From Actinomycetota bacterium (GTDB taxonomy: Bacteria; Actinomycetota; Acidimicrobiia; Acidimicrobiales; SZUA-35): DNA of 9,327 nt. This document shows positions 1 to 6,865 of this stretch, one piece after another. The position numbers were made by a program, and so were the translations under genes. Location: positions 1 to 9,327 of the forward strand of contig JAQCHM010000107.1 in assembly GCA_027730885.1 (NCBI GenBank). The letters run 5' to 3'. Numbering within the stretch: the first letter of the stretch is position 1; every line of letters starts with the position of its first letter. The notes beneath the pieces were generated by a model. The model had not been told where the DNA came from. It did not search any database and saw only the letters and a program-made list of their open reading frames with translations.

Positions 1-2
1 GC

Positions 3-80
3 TCTGGCGGAGCCACCCCGACTGCTCCGTTCACCGACCGTTCCATTTACCGAAAGGGTTCTGATCAATGCCGCGATTAA
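3..80 (+). CDS. Possible C-terminal end of an upstream gene (partial)
   Basis: A reading frame is open from the left edge to a TAA at 78-80 and would end in ...FTDRSIYRKGSDQCRD. Its codons mostly end in C, T or G, and it would overlap the start of the following permease gene by 13 nt, which suits a tightly packed operon. In oligopeptide-type ABC operons the gene before the DppB permease is often the substrate-binding protein or an ATPase. The 25 residues visible carry no motif that tells which. The call rests only on frame openness and position, so the stretch could be plain leader sequence. Confidence 0.28.
   Translation, partial: SGGATPTAPFTDRSIYRKGSDQCRD
33..42. promoter_or_regulatory. 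Isolated core of the TetR-type operator motif
   Basis: The ten bases ACCGACCGTT match exactly the core of the operator-like sequences at 5968-5985 and, on the other strand, 8231-8248. The second half of the palindrome is not conserved here (11 of 18 positions agree overall), and the site probably lies inside the coding end of the upstream gene. It sits 25 nt before the permease start codon. It may be a weak fourth site or a coincidence. Confidence 0.2.
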
Positions 81-949
81 TTGGACTGCGGCTGCTAAAG
101 CTCGGGCCAGTGCTGTTTCTGGTCTCCCTCGCGACCTTCTTCATCGTTGATCTGGTTCCTGGCGACCCGGCAGTAGCTGTACTCGGGCCCGACGCCAGCC
201 CAGCGCAGTATGCAGCGGTCCGCACCGAACTCGGCCTCGACCAGCCTGTGGTGCAGCGTTACGTCGACTGGATCGGCCATGCGCTCCGCGGCGACCTCGG
301 CGACTCGCTCGTCAAGCCAGGCTTCTCGGTGAGCGAACTACTCAAGCTCAGCCTGCCGATCACCCTCGAGCTCGCGTTTCTCGGGATGCTGATCGCCTTG
401 TTCTTCTCCTTGCCGCTTGCGATCTGGGCGGCGTATCGGGAGGGGACGTCCGTCGACCGTGTGGCGAACGGCCTGACGGCTGCACTGATCTCCATCCCCG
501 GATTCCTCGCCGGCCTCCTGCTGGCATACCTGTTCGTCTTCCAGCCGAATGTTCCTCGCTACATATGGCTCTTCCTCGGATGTATCCCCGGGTTCGTGGC
601 CATCGTCACGGCCGCCCGGCGGTGGGGTGATGATCTCAAGCAAGCCGTCATCGCGCGGTTCGCGTTCGGGGTGGTCGCCATTGGGGTCACCCTGCTCATC
701 TTCTTCAACTTCCCGAGTTTCCCGCGTACCGGCTTCGTGCGGCTGACCTCCGACGAGGGCATCCGTGAGAACCTGCGTAGCGCCTTTCTCCCCGCACTCA
801 CCATCTCCATCACCGAGATCGCTGTGTTCACCCGCCTGCTCCGGTCCGACCTCATCGCGACCCTGCAGGAGGACTTCATCCTGTCCGCCAAGGCCAAGGG
901 CATGCCGGCCTGGCGGATCCTCTGGCGCGAGGCTCGTCATTCTCATTGA
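68..949 (+). CDS. DppB-type ABC transporter permease, N-terminal part of a frameshifted gene
   Basis: This is the inner-membrane permease of a peptide/nickel-type (DppB/OppB) ABC importer. It starts at ATG 68, with AAAGGG at 53-58 as ribosome binding site. A first membrane helix at residues 10-28 runs into the conserved VPGDP, and the sequence GDLGDS follows near 75-80. Further hydrophobic segments lie at about 98-121, 132-158, 164-183, 195-215 and 238-258. The EAA loop that contacts the ATPase is at about 268-289 (EDFILSAKAKGMP). Two segments (about 164-215) fall where E. coli DppB has a soluble loop, which is unusual. After residue 289 the frame runs out in RHSH and a TGA at 947-949. The rest of the protein continues in another frame from about 935 (next entry). 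As written, the protein lacks its last membrane helices and should not work, unless the shift is an assembly error. Confidence 0.85.
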   Translation: MPRLIGLRLLKLGPVLFLVSLATFFIVDLVPGDPAVAVLGPDASPAQYAAVRTELGLDQPVVQRYVDWIGHALRGDLGDSLVKPGFSVSELLKLSLPITLELAFLGMLIALFFSLPLAIWAAYREGTSVDRVANGLTAALISIPGFLAGLLLAYLFVFQPNVPRYIWLFLGCIPGFVAIVTAARRWGDDLKQAVIARFAFGVVAIGVTLLIFFNFPSFPRTGFVRLTSDEGIRENLRSAFLPALTISITEIAVFTRLLRSDLIATLQEDFILSAKAKGMPAWRILWREARHSH

Positions 950-1179
950 TCACCTTGGCGGGGGTGGCGTTTGGCCGGGCGATCGGCGGCACCGTTATTG
1001 TCGAGTCGATCTTCGGTATCCAGGGCGTCGGACGCCTCGTGGTGAACGACGGGGTGATCCCCGGCGACTATCCGATCGTGCAGGGCGGCGTGCTCGTCAT
1101 CGCGGTCTTCTACGTCATGATCAACCTCGTCGTCGATGTCTCCTACCTCTATCTCGATCCGAGGATCCGTCGTGGTTGA
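946..1179 (+). CDS. DppB-type ABC transporter permease, C-terminal part after the frameshift
   Basis: This frame supplies the end of the same permease: LITLAGVAFGRAIGG, then TVIVESIFGIQGVGR, GDYPIVQGGV and the terminal YLDPRIRRG. All have direct counterparts in the last hundred residues of E. coli DppB (GLQVGTLLAGAILTE, FSWPGLGR, DYPVVQGGV, NPRIR). The nominal start, TTG 946, has no ribosome binding site and lies inside a membrane helix, so this is a fragment and not a separate gene. Between the EAA-loop alanine (codon 932-934) and LIT (from 946) there are 11 nt, where E. coli DppB has seven residues (21 nt). That implies loss of about 10 nt. A single missing base would restore the frame but leave the protein three residues short. 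Confidence 0.8.
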   Translation: MITLAGVAFGRAIGGTVIVESIFGIQGVGRLVVNDGVIPGDYPIVQGGVLVIAVFYVMINLVVDVSYLYLDPRIRRG

Positions 1180-2236
1180 TACTCATCTCGACACCGAGCT
1201 GCCGGCGGCCCCCATCGAACTCGCCGTGGAGCGCTCCTTGCGGTACTCGTGGTTGGCCACCCTCCTCGTCCCGCTCGGCAGCGTGGTCCTCTATGTCGCG
1301 CTCGGCGTGATGACCGAATCCGAAGCGGCGGTGCGAATCATCGGGTCCCTGATCGCCTTGACGCTCGTCTACTTCGGCCTCGACGCGATCGCCAAGCGTG
1401 TCTTCGGTGCCGCTTTCGAGACCGACCTCTGGCTGTCCATCACCTGGCTGGTGCTCGTGGTCACGTCGGTGATCTTCGCCGACCTGCTCCCCCTCTCTGA
1501 ATCGCAGAATCCGTCGTTGACGCTGAGTGAGCCGAGTCGTGCCCGACCTGATCTGTTCTCGGCACATCCCCTCGGCACTGACACCCAGGCGCTCGACATC
1601 CTCGGCGGCGTGATCTATGGCGCCCGCGTGTCGTTGCAGGTCAGCATCTTCGCTGTCTCGGTCGGCATGCTGATCGGCGGCCTGATCGGCGTGGCCTCCG
1701 GATTCTTCGGTGGTCGGACCGATGGCGTGATCGGCATCCTGGCCGACTCGGTGCTCGCGTTCCCACCCTTGATCCTGCTGCTCGCCGTCGTCACCGCGTT
1801 TGCACCGGGCGTGCTCACGATCTCGATGGCACTCGCACTCCTCGGCGTGCCAACCTATGTGCGGCTCGCTCGGGCGAACACGCTCGCATTCGCTCAGCGC
1901 GAGTTCGTGCTCGCTGCCCGGGCGATGGGCGCGAAACCCTGGCGGATCATCATCCGCGAACTCGTGCCGAACGTAGCACGACCGCTGCTTTCGTTCTCGT
2001 TCATCATCGTCGCGGTGCTGATCGTCGCCGAGGCTTCGCTGAGCTTTCTCGGTGTGGGCATCCAACGTCCGACGCCGACGTGGGGCAACATGATCTCCGC
2101 CGGGCAGGGCGAGATCGAAACCACGCCGCACATCGTCTTCGTCCCCGGCATGGTCATGTTCACCACAGTCTTCTGCCTCAACCGGGTCGGCGACAAGGCT
2201 CGCGCCATGTGGGACCCGAAGCAGAGCAGCCTGTAG
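1172..2236 (+). CDS. DppC-type ABC transporter permease
   Basis: This is the second inner-membrane permease of the importer and would pair with the DppB-type subunit. I chose GTG 1172 over the earlier in-frame ATG 1136. GAGG at 1161-1164 is well placed for it, it overlaps the upstream stop by 8 nt, and the residues from 1136 only mirror the upstream gene in another frame. Family marks in the 354-residue product are HPLGTD at 132-137, GARVSLQVSI at 150-159, an EAA loop at about 243-262 (REFVLAARAMGAKPW) and SLSFLGVGIQRPTPTWGNMI at 289-308. The N-terminus is longer than usual. It has three hydrophobic segments (about 26-46, 52-73, 86-104) before the family domain, where DppC normally has one. 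The frame is intact although its partner is broken. No ATPase or binding-protein gene is visible, so those would have to lie upstream of the window. Confidence 0.9.
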   Translation: MVDTHLDTELPAAPIELAVERSLRYSWLATLLVPLGSVVLYVALGVMTESEAAVRIIGSLIALTLVYFGLDAIAKRVFGAAFETDLWLSITWLVLVVTSVIFADLLPLSESQNPSLTLSEPSRARPDLFSAHPLGTDTQALDILGGVIYGARVSLQVSIFAVSVGMLIGGLIGVASGFFGGRTDGVIGILADSVLAFPPLILLLAVVTAFAPGVLTISMALALLGVPTYVRLARANTLAFAQREFVLAARAMGAKPWRIIIRELVPNVARPLLSFSFIIVAVLIVAEASLSFLGVGIQRPTPTWGNMISAGQGEIETTPHIVFVPGMVMFTTVFCLNRVGDKARAMWDPKQSSL

Positions 2237-2237
2237 A

Positions 2238-3149
2238 ATGTACGCCATGCAGTTCTCGATCAACCTCTCGGGGTTGGGTGCACGCCACTATCCTGCCGTG
2301 TCGGCGGTCGCCGAGCAGCACGGTTTCACAGCGATCTGGATGCCCGAGCACCTCATCTTTCCGGTCGACATGCCGCCGATGTACAGCTACACCGAGGACG
2401 GCTATCCACCGATGAACTCACGCGTACCGACGTTCGACCCTTGGGTCGTGCTCGGTGCCGTGGCCTCGATGACGTCGACGATCAAGCTCGGCACCGGCGT
2501 CTACATCCTGCCGCTCCGCCACCCGATCAAGGCGGCTCGTTCGGTGGTCACCCTGGACCGGATGTCGAATGGCCGCGTCTTGTTCGGCATCGGCGTTGGA
2601 TGGATGTCGGACGGAGAGGACTTCTCGAACCGTGGGCGCCGCACCGACGAGATGATCGAACTGATGCGGAAGCTCTGGTCCGACGAGGTCATCGAACATC
2701 GCGGCGAGTTCTACGACATCCCACCCGTGTACTTCGAACCGAAGCCCGTCAAAGGGGCCGACGGCATCCCGATCATCGTGGGGGGCACGTCGCCCGCCGC
2801 GCTCAAACGTGCAGGCACCATCGGGGACGGTTGGACCCATCATCGCCAGATCCGTCAGGGCGATCGAAACGAGTATCTCGACCGCGACTTCGACGAACTC
2901 GAGCAGCACATCACGACGATCCGCCGTCACCGCGAGGAAGCGGAACGCACGGGACCGTTCGAGATCGTGGCCGGCATGGGCAACGAGCCGAGCTCCATCA
3001 GCAGGGCCGCCGACCTCGGCGTGACGATGTACACGATCGGCCCCCAAGTCGCGGGGCTACGCGGCACGAAAGACCAGTTCGCCGAGTGGATCGAGACCAC
3101 GGGCGCCGACACCATCACCGCGTGGTCAGGTGATGGAGCAGTGTCGTGA
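2238..3149 (+). CDS. Luciferase-like (LLM class) flavin/F420-dependent oxidoreductase, LLM1
   Basis: This is a 303-residue TIM-barrel oxidoreductase of the bacterial-luciferase superfamily. Such enzymes use FMNH2 or reduced F420 to oxidise or reduce small organic substrates. Evidence includes FTAIWMPEHL at 30-39, the block LGTGVYILPLRHP at 84-96, SVVTLDRMSNGR at 102-113, and the glycine-rich GIGVGWM at 117-123 with nearby E127. Later come HRGEFYDIPPV at 154-164, a proline-rich FEPKP at 166-170, and IPIIVGGTSPAALKRA at 177-192 followed by DGW. The pattern is closest to the F420-dependent TIGR03619-like subgroup from memory, but the cofactor is inferred. The gene starts 1 nt after the permease stop with no clear Shine-Dalgarno, so translational coupling is likely; ATG 2247 is an alternative start. 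It ends in a 4-nt overlap with the next gene. Confidence 0.9.
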   Translation: MYAMQFSINLSGLGARHYPAVSAVAEQHGFTAIWMPEHLIFPVDMPPMYSYTEDGYPPMNSRVPTFDPWVVLGAVASMTSTIKLGTGVYILPLRHPIKAARSVVTLDRMSNGRVLFGIGVGWMSDGEDFSNRGRRTDEMIELMRKLWSDEVIEHRGEFYDIPPVYFEPKPVKGADGIPIIVGGTSPAALKRAGTIGDGWTHHRQIRQGDRNEYLDRDFDELEQHITTIRRHREEAERTGPFEIVAGMGNEPSSISRAADLGVTMYTIGPQVAGLRGTKDQFAEWIETTGADTITAWSGDGAVS

Positions 3150-4018
3150 CGACCCGCCCTGGTGACCTCCGTGACAGCGACCCCGAGTCGTATTGGAACG
3201 ATTTCGAACGACGTTGGACCGGATTACTGAGCTATCGCTACCTGGGTAGGAGCCATCGCAGGTTCGACCGGCAGGCCTCCGAGGACGGGCCGGACACGAT
3301 GCGGCTCCGTCACGACATGCGCAACCAAACCGGTGGGGTGATGGCTGCACCGTTATGCATCGCCGCCCCGGAGGCTGGAGGTTTCTCCGACATCGACGCC
3401 GTGCCAAACCCGGTGATCGCCTCGCTGCAGATCGTCGATCCGGCGACCGACGTCGCCGAGATCGAGATCATCCGCGAGCAGCTGCGTACCGGACGGACGA
3501 TGGGGTTCAGCCGCACCCGAATCGTAGACGCCAATGACCCGGCTCGGCTCCTCGCCATTTCAGAGGGCATGGGTGTTGACATCGGACCTGCCCCGCCGGG
3601 CGGTTTCGGCGCCGTCGACAATCCACCGATCGAGGTCGAAGACTCTCCTGATATGCCACCGCTCCACGTCGTCTTCGGTGCCTGGCGGGATGACCGCGGA
3701 ACGTGGTCCCTCCCCGAGTTGTCAGACGACCTCGCTTCCCCCGACGCCGCGCTCCATCTCGGGCCGATCCACGTGCTGGCCGAAGCCGCCGCCACCGACG
3801 CCGCCAACCGGATCTCACGTGAGCCGCTCCAGATCACCGGGTGGCACGTGATGTTCATGGCCCGAGGAAAGGTCGGTCCCTTCGTGATGAGCTGTGACGC
3901 CTCGAGTTCGATCGACCGGGGCGGCTCGGTCGGGGTGAGATGGACGCTACGCGACGTCGGCAACGACGACCGACCCGTCACCGCCGGCACGGCGCTCTTC
4001 CGGAAGGCCCAACGATGA
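3146..4018 (+). CDS. PaaI-like double hot-dog protein (possible acyl-CoA thioesterase)
   Basis: The 290-residue product looks like two hot-dog folds in tandem, the architecture of acyl-CoA thioesterases and hydratases. The first repeat (about 50-145) has RHDMRNQTGGVMAAPLCIAA, resembling the PaaI substrate-helix region with its paired glycines, followed by the strand-rich GRTMGFSRTRIVDA at 117-130 and ARLLAISEGMGV. The second (about 195-288) has LHLGPIHVLAEAAATDAA at 203-220, then alternating strands ending in VTAGTALFRK. A charged linker rich in D, E and P joins them. GTG 3146 overlaps the previous stop by 4 nt, and the end overlaps the next gene by 4 nt (ATGA), so it is co-translated with LLM1 and SDR1. 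If it is a thioesterase, it would release an acid from a CoA ester made in this pathway. I recognise the fold pattern, not the specific family, so function is inferred. Confidence 0.6.
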   Translation: MTTRPGDLRDSDPESYWNDFERRWTGLLSYRYLGRSHRRFDRQASEDGPDTMRLRHDMRNQTGGVMAAPLCIAAPEAGGFSDIDAVPNPVIASLQIVDPATDVAEIEIIREQLRTGRTMGFSRTRIVDANDPARLLAISEGMGVDIGPAPPGGFGAVDNPPIEVEDSPDMPPLHVVFGAWRDDRGTWSLPELSDDLASPDAALHLGPIHVLAEAAATDAANRISREPLQITGWHVMFMARGKVGPFVMSCDASSSIDRGGSVGVRWTLRDVGNDDRPVTAGTALFRKAQR

Positions 4019-4761
4019 CCGACGCTGCGATGACGTCCCGGCTCGGGTTCCGCTCCGGCGACATCGCGGTGGTCACCGGCGCAGCGTCAGGTATCGGGCG
4101 CGCCTCCGCCGAACTGCTCGCCGCGGAAGGGTTGGCCGTTGTCTGCTGGGATATCGATGGAGACCGTCTCGATGCCGTCGCCGCGGGCATCCGGACGTGG
4201 GGCGGTGTCGCCCATGCGATCACGTGTGACGTCTCCAATGCCGATGCGGTCAGCTCTGCGTGGGACCGGATGCGGGGACTGGGCGACGCCCGCTACCTCG
4301 TCAACAACGCGGGTCCACCGAGCAGTTCAGGTCTCTCCGTTGCCGAGGGGCTCGTGGCTGCCGCAGCGAGCATGTCCAACGTCGGCGACGCTTGGCTGGC
4401 GCACAGCGACGCGTGCGAGGCGATGACCGTGACATCATCGATTGCCGGGACGTGGGCGGCCGGCGGCACGGCTGACTGGTACCCGATGTCCAAGGCGGCC
4501 ATCGCCGCGTATGGACGCCAGGTCGCAGCCCAGCACGGCGGACGTCCGAGAGCGAACATCGTCCAACCGGGCCTCGTCGCCACGCCACGAATGACGGACT
4601 TCGTGTCGTCTGACGCCGGTCGGGCCCTTGTCGCGCACAACCCACTCGGACGCGCCGGACGCGCCGACGAGATAGCTGCCGCGATCGCGTTCCTGCTGTC
4701 GCCGATGGCGTCGTACATCAACGGCGCTACCTTGGTGGTCGACGGTGGCAGCGTGATCTGA
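4015..4761 (+). CDS. Short-chain dehydrogenase/reductase, SDR1
   Basis: This is a classical SDR of 248 residues from ATG 4015, which overlaps the preceding stop (ATGA). The in-frame start at 3940 is rejected because its extra residues only shadow the hot-dog gene. Visible parts are TGAASGIG at 21-28 for the nucleotide, an acidic pair after strand 2 (D46, D48) that favours NAD(H), NNAG at 97-100, serines S141/S142, and the catalytic pair Y156 and K160. QPGLVATP follows at 184-191, and DGGSVI ends the protein. The region between NNAG and the catalytic serine (about 101-136) is shorter and richer in Ala/Ser than usual, so the substrate pocket may be atypical. It would oxidise an alcohol or reduce a ketone. 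It is the last gene of the plus-strand operon, and its stop is 13 nt from that of the convergent LLM2. Confidence 0.9.
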   Translation: MTDAAMTSRLGFRSGDIAVVTGAASGIGRASAELLAAEGLAVVCWDIDGDRLDAVAAGIRTWGGVAHAITCDVSNADAVSSAWDRMRGLGDARYLVNNAGPPSSSGLSVAEGLVAAAASMSNVGDAWLAHSDACEAMTVTSSIAGTWAAGGTADWYPMSKAAIAAYGRQVAAQHGGRPRANIVQPGLVATPRMTDFVSSDAGRALVAHNPLGRAGRADEIAAAIAFLLSPMASYINGATLVVDGGSVI

Positions 4762-4774
4762 GCCCTCCGGCACG

Positions 4775-5926
4775 TCAGCCTGCTGGGACGGTTTCGCCGA
4801 TCGAGGAGGCGTGGATCGGGGTGGGCATGGCCTGGACCGCCGGCAGTACCTTCTCGGCGAACAGCCGCAGGCTTTTCTCGGCCTTGTCACGGGGCATGCC
4901 ACCGTAGAACACGTGGAGTACGAGGGTCTCGAGACTGATCGCCTCCTGGAGCGCCTTGATCTTCTCGATGATCTGATCAGGCGTACCGATCGGCTGGGTT
5001 CGTCCACTGGCTTCCATCGTGGCATCAGCGTGCCCGGTGTCGGCACGCTGCATCGTGAGGTATTCCTCATAGCCGTTGATGCCTTCGAACCCGGGGTTGT
5101 TCCACTCGAAATAGTGATGCTGCGCAGCCGTGTGCTGGTTGTGGAAGTACTTCCAACCCTCCTCAGCCCCAGCCTCGGTCTCCGCACAATACATCCACAA
5201 CAACGTCGTCGGCTGATCAGGCTCCAACCCCAACCCCGCCCGAATCCCATTGAACTGACGCACCTGCGCCGTCATCTCATCAAAATTGTCACCCGACACA
5301 AACATCTGACCCAAACCATTCTCCGCCGCCAACTTCGCAGACTTCTGCGTCGCAAACGCCGCCTTGATCCGCATCGTCAACTCACCCTTATGACGCGCCT
5401 GCGGACGAATCGTCGTCGGAGGAATGTGATACACCTCCCCATCAAACGTAAACCGCTCAGCACCATCAGCCGCACGAATCGCATTCACCACATCATAAAA
5501 ATACTTATGCGACTCCTCCAACGGATACCCCAACGACGCGTACTCATGCGGTGCCACACCACGCCCAATCCCCAAATGCAACCGCCGACCCTTCAACAAA
5601 ATATCCAACATCGAAATCTCATGCGCCAACCGCACCGGATTCCACCACGGCGCCACAATCACCGCAGTCCCCATATCCACCCGCGACGTCCGACCCGCCC
5701 AATACGCCAAATACTGCAACGGATTCGGCTGCATCGAATACGCCGAACCATAATGCTCCGTCGCCCAAATCGAGTCATACCCCAACGGCTCAACCAAATC
5801 ACCCATATACAACGTGTCATCCATATTCTGAGCATCCGACACCGTCGGAGGACGCTCATAGTCCCCCGACATCAAACGCTCCCAATCACCCTGGTTGTAC
5901 CCAGTAACCATCACACCACAATGCAT
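4775..5926 (-). CDS. Luciferase-like (LLM class) flavin-dependent oxidoreductase, LLM2, with mosaic codon usage
   Basis: This is a 383-residue luciferase-superfamily enzyme, longer than LLM1 and from a different branch. Motifs include LGYDSIWATEHY at 48-59, MGTAVIVAPWWNPVRLAHE at 85-103 and LLKGRRLHLGIGRG at 110-123. They are followed by HEYASLGYPLEES at 127-139, FDGEVYHIPP at 161-170 and a C-terminal IGTPDQIIEKI at 313-323. The start is firm: AAGGAG at 5934-5939 lies 7 nt before the ATG. The gene has its own promoter region with an operator-like palindrome. Codon use changes inside the gene. In codons 1 to about 258, almost all third bases are G or T and all 21 Leu are TTG. From about 5155 to the end, codons end in C or G, and the 8 Leu are CTC or CTG. 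No neighbour shows the first pattern. The protein reads as intact across the break. Substrate is unknown, and FMN versus F420 is not decidable here. Confidence 0.9.
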   Translation of the reverse strand: MHCGVMVTGYNQGDWERLMSGDYERPPTVSDAQNMDDTLYMGDLVEPLGYDSIWATEHYGSAYSMQPNPLQYLAYWAGRTSRVDMGTAVIVAPWWNPVRLAHEISMLDILLKGRRLHLGIGRGVAPHEYASLGYPLEESHKYFYDVVNAIRAADGAERFTFDGEVYHIPPTTIRPQARHKGELTMRIKAAFATQKSAKLAAENGLGQMFVSGDNFDEMTAQVRQFNGIRAGLGLEPDQPTTLLWMYCAETEAGAEEGWKYFHNQHTAAQHHYFEWNNPGFEGINGYEEYLTMQRADTGHADATMEASGRTQPIGTPDQIIEKIKALQEAISLETLVLHVFYGGMPRDKAEKSLRLFAEKVLPAVQAMPTPIHASSIGETVPAG

Positions 5927-5944
5927 AACTCGACTCCTTCGATC

Positions 5945-5961
5945 GGGGAAACCCCAAGCTA
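5945..5961 (-). promoter_or_regulatory. Possible -10 box and leader hairpin of LLM2
   Basis: Read on the minus strand, TAGCTT (5961-5956) fits an actinobacterial TAnnnT -10 box and lies 6 nt after the operator-like palindrome at 5968-5985. Directly downstream, GGGG-TTT-CCCC (5955-5945) could form a small hairpin near the 5' end of the transcript, ahead of the AAGGAG ribosome binding site. No good -35 box is seen; the operator occupies that position. Confidence 0.35.
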
Positions 5962-5967
5962 CAAGAT

Positions 5968-5985
5968 CTACCGACCGTTTGACAG
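5968..5985. promoter_or_regulatory. Operator-like palindrome upstream of LLM2
   Basis: CTACCGACCGTTTGACAG matches 16 of 18 bases of the reverse complement of the site at 8231-8248, including fourteen in a row. A further half-site, CGGTCGGT, lies at 5992-5999 in the opposite orientation, so two dimers might bind side by side. The element sits 42 nt upstream of the LLM2 start codon and covers the expected -35 region. The likely binder is the TetR protein encoded at 8531-9157; this is inferred from the shared motif. Confidence 0.6.
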
Positions 5986-6063
5986 ATCGGGCGGTCGGTC
6001 ACAGCGCTGTACCTGCCGACCAGCCGACTCGACACAGGGTGTCTCGGCCGGCCGGCGAGCAGG

Positions 6064-6840
6064 TCAGCCGCCCATGTGAGAGCCGGCGTCGACGGCGATC
6101 GACTGACCCGTGATCGCGCTCGACTCGTCGCTGGCGAGGAAAAGGGCGACGCGAGCCTGTTCGAGCGGAGTCGTCACCCGGCCGAGCGCTGTCCCGGAGG
6201 CGAGTTCGGCTGCTTTCTCGTCATAGTTGCGGCCCTCTTCTGTCGCGATACGGCGCACCCAGTTGACGTACAAATCAGTCTCGATCCCGCCCGGCACGAT
6301 GCAGTTGACGCGGATACCGTACGGACCCAGCTCCTGGGCCACCTTGGTCAGCGTGAACAGTGCAGCCTTGGCCGTGCTGTAATGCGACTTGCGAGGCATG
6401 CCGCGCCACCCGGCTCCGGATGAGAAGTTGATGATCGTCCCGCTGCGCCGATCGAGCATGCTCTGCTTCGTGACTTCGCGGATACACAGCATCGCGCCGG
6501 TGACATCGACAGCAATCGTCTGATTCCAGTTCTCCAGTGTCTGTTCCCAGATGTAGCGATCGGCACCAGGTTGTGCGGCGTTGTTGATCAGCACGTCCAC
6601 CTGTCCGAACCGGGCAACCGTCTGGGCAACCATCTCCTCGACATCGTTCTCGATGGTGATGTCGGTCGGCACGACGAGCGACTCACCATCGATCAGTGAG
6701 GCGGTCTCCTCGAGCGGCTCGCGACGACGCCCTGCGAGCACGAGGCGGGCACCCTCTGATGCGAACAGTTGGGCCATCTCGCGCCCGACACCTTGGCCGG
6801 CACCGGTGATGATGACGACATCGTTCTCAAGCCGGTTCAT
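6064..6840 (-). CDS. Short-chain dehydrogenase/reductase, SDR2
   Basis: This is a classical SDR of 258 residues. I start it at ATG 6840 (MNRLENDVVIITG), with AAGG 7 nt upstream; the longer frame back to 6942 shadows the cupin end. Key parts are TGAGQGVG at 12-19, basic residues R38-R40 after strand 2 that favour NADP(H), and NNAA at 86-89 in place of the usual NNAG. The catalytic residues S141, Y154 and K158 show the standard 13-residue Ser-Tyr spacing. VPGGIETDL follows at 182-190, and ITGQSIAVDAGSHMGG ends the protein. The loop at about 190-218, with WVRRIATEEGRNYDEKAAEL, would cover the substrate pocket. It lies 25 nt after the cupin stop and is the last gene of the SDR3-cupin-SDR2 operon. 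A 137-nt gap separates it from LLM2. Confidence 0.92.
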   Translation of the reverse strand: MNRLENDVVIITGAGQGVGREMAQLFASEGARLVLAGRRREPLEETASLIDGESLVVPTDITIENDVEEMVAQTVARFGQVDVLINNAAQPGADRYIWEQTLENWNQTIAVDVTGAMLCIREVTKQSMLDRRSGTIINFSSGAGWRGMPRKSHYSTAKAALFTLTKVAQELGPYGIRVNCIVPGGIETDLYVNWVRRIATEEGRNYDEKAAELASGTALGRVTTPLEQARVALFLASDESSAITGQSIAVDAGSHMGG

Positions 6841-6865
6841 CGGCTGGCCTTCGTCGGCGAAGTCA

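Noticed and set aside
1121..2263. Minus-strand open frame of 380 codons opposite the DppC-type gene
   Set aside because: The composition (Asp, Glu, His, Arg, Gly) is that of an antisense shadow in GC-rich DNA, and the plus strand has clear permease motifs.
3940..4014. Longer start for SDR1
   Set aside because: The added residues are basic and unstructured and only mirror the hot-dog gene in another frame; ATG 4015 gives the normal SDR N-terminus and an ATGA overlap.
4762..4774. Search for a bidirectional terminator between the convergent SDR1 and LLM2 stops
   Set aside because: Only 13 nt separate the genes, and no stem-loop with a T tract is visible.
6001..6010. Palindrome ACAGCGCTGT between SDR2 and LLM2
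   Set aside because: It is only ten bases long, is not repeated elsewhere that I noticed and has no U tract, so neither an operator nor a terminator can be supported.
4811..6079. Plus-strand open frame of 422 codons opposite LLM2
   Set aside because: It is rich in Arg, His, Ile and Pro with no motif. It stays open only because the LLM2 coding strand has almost no codons that give stops in this antisense frame.
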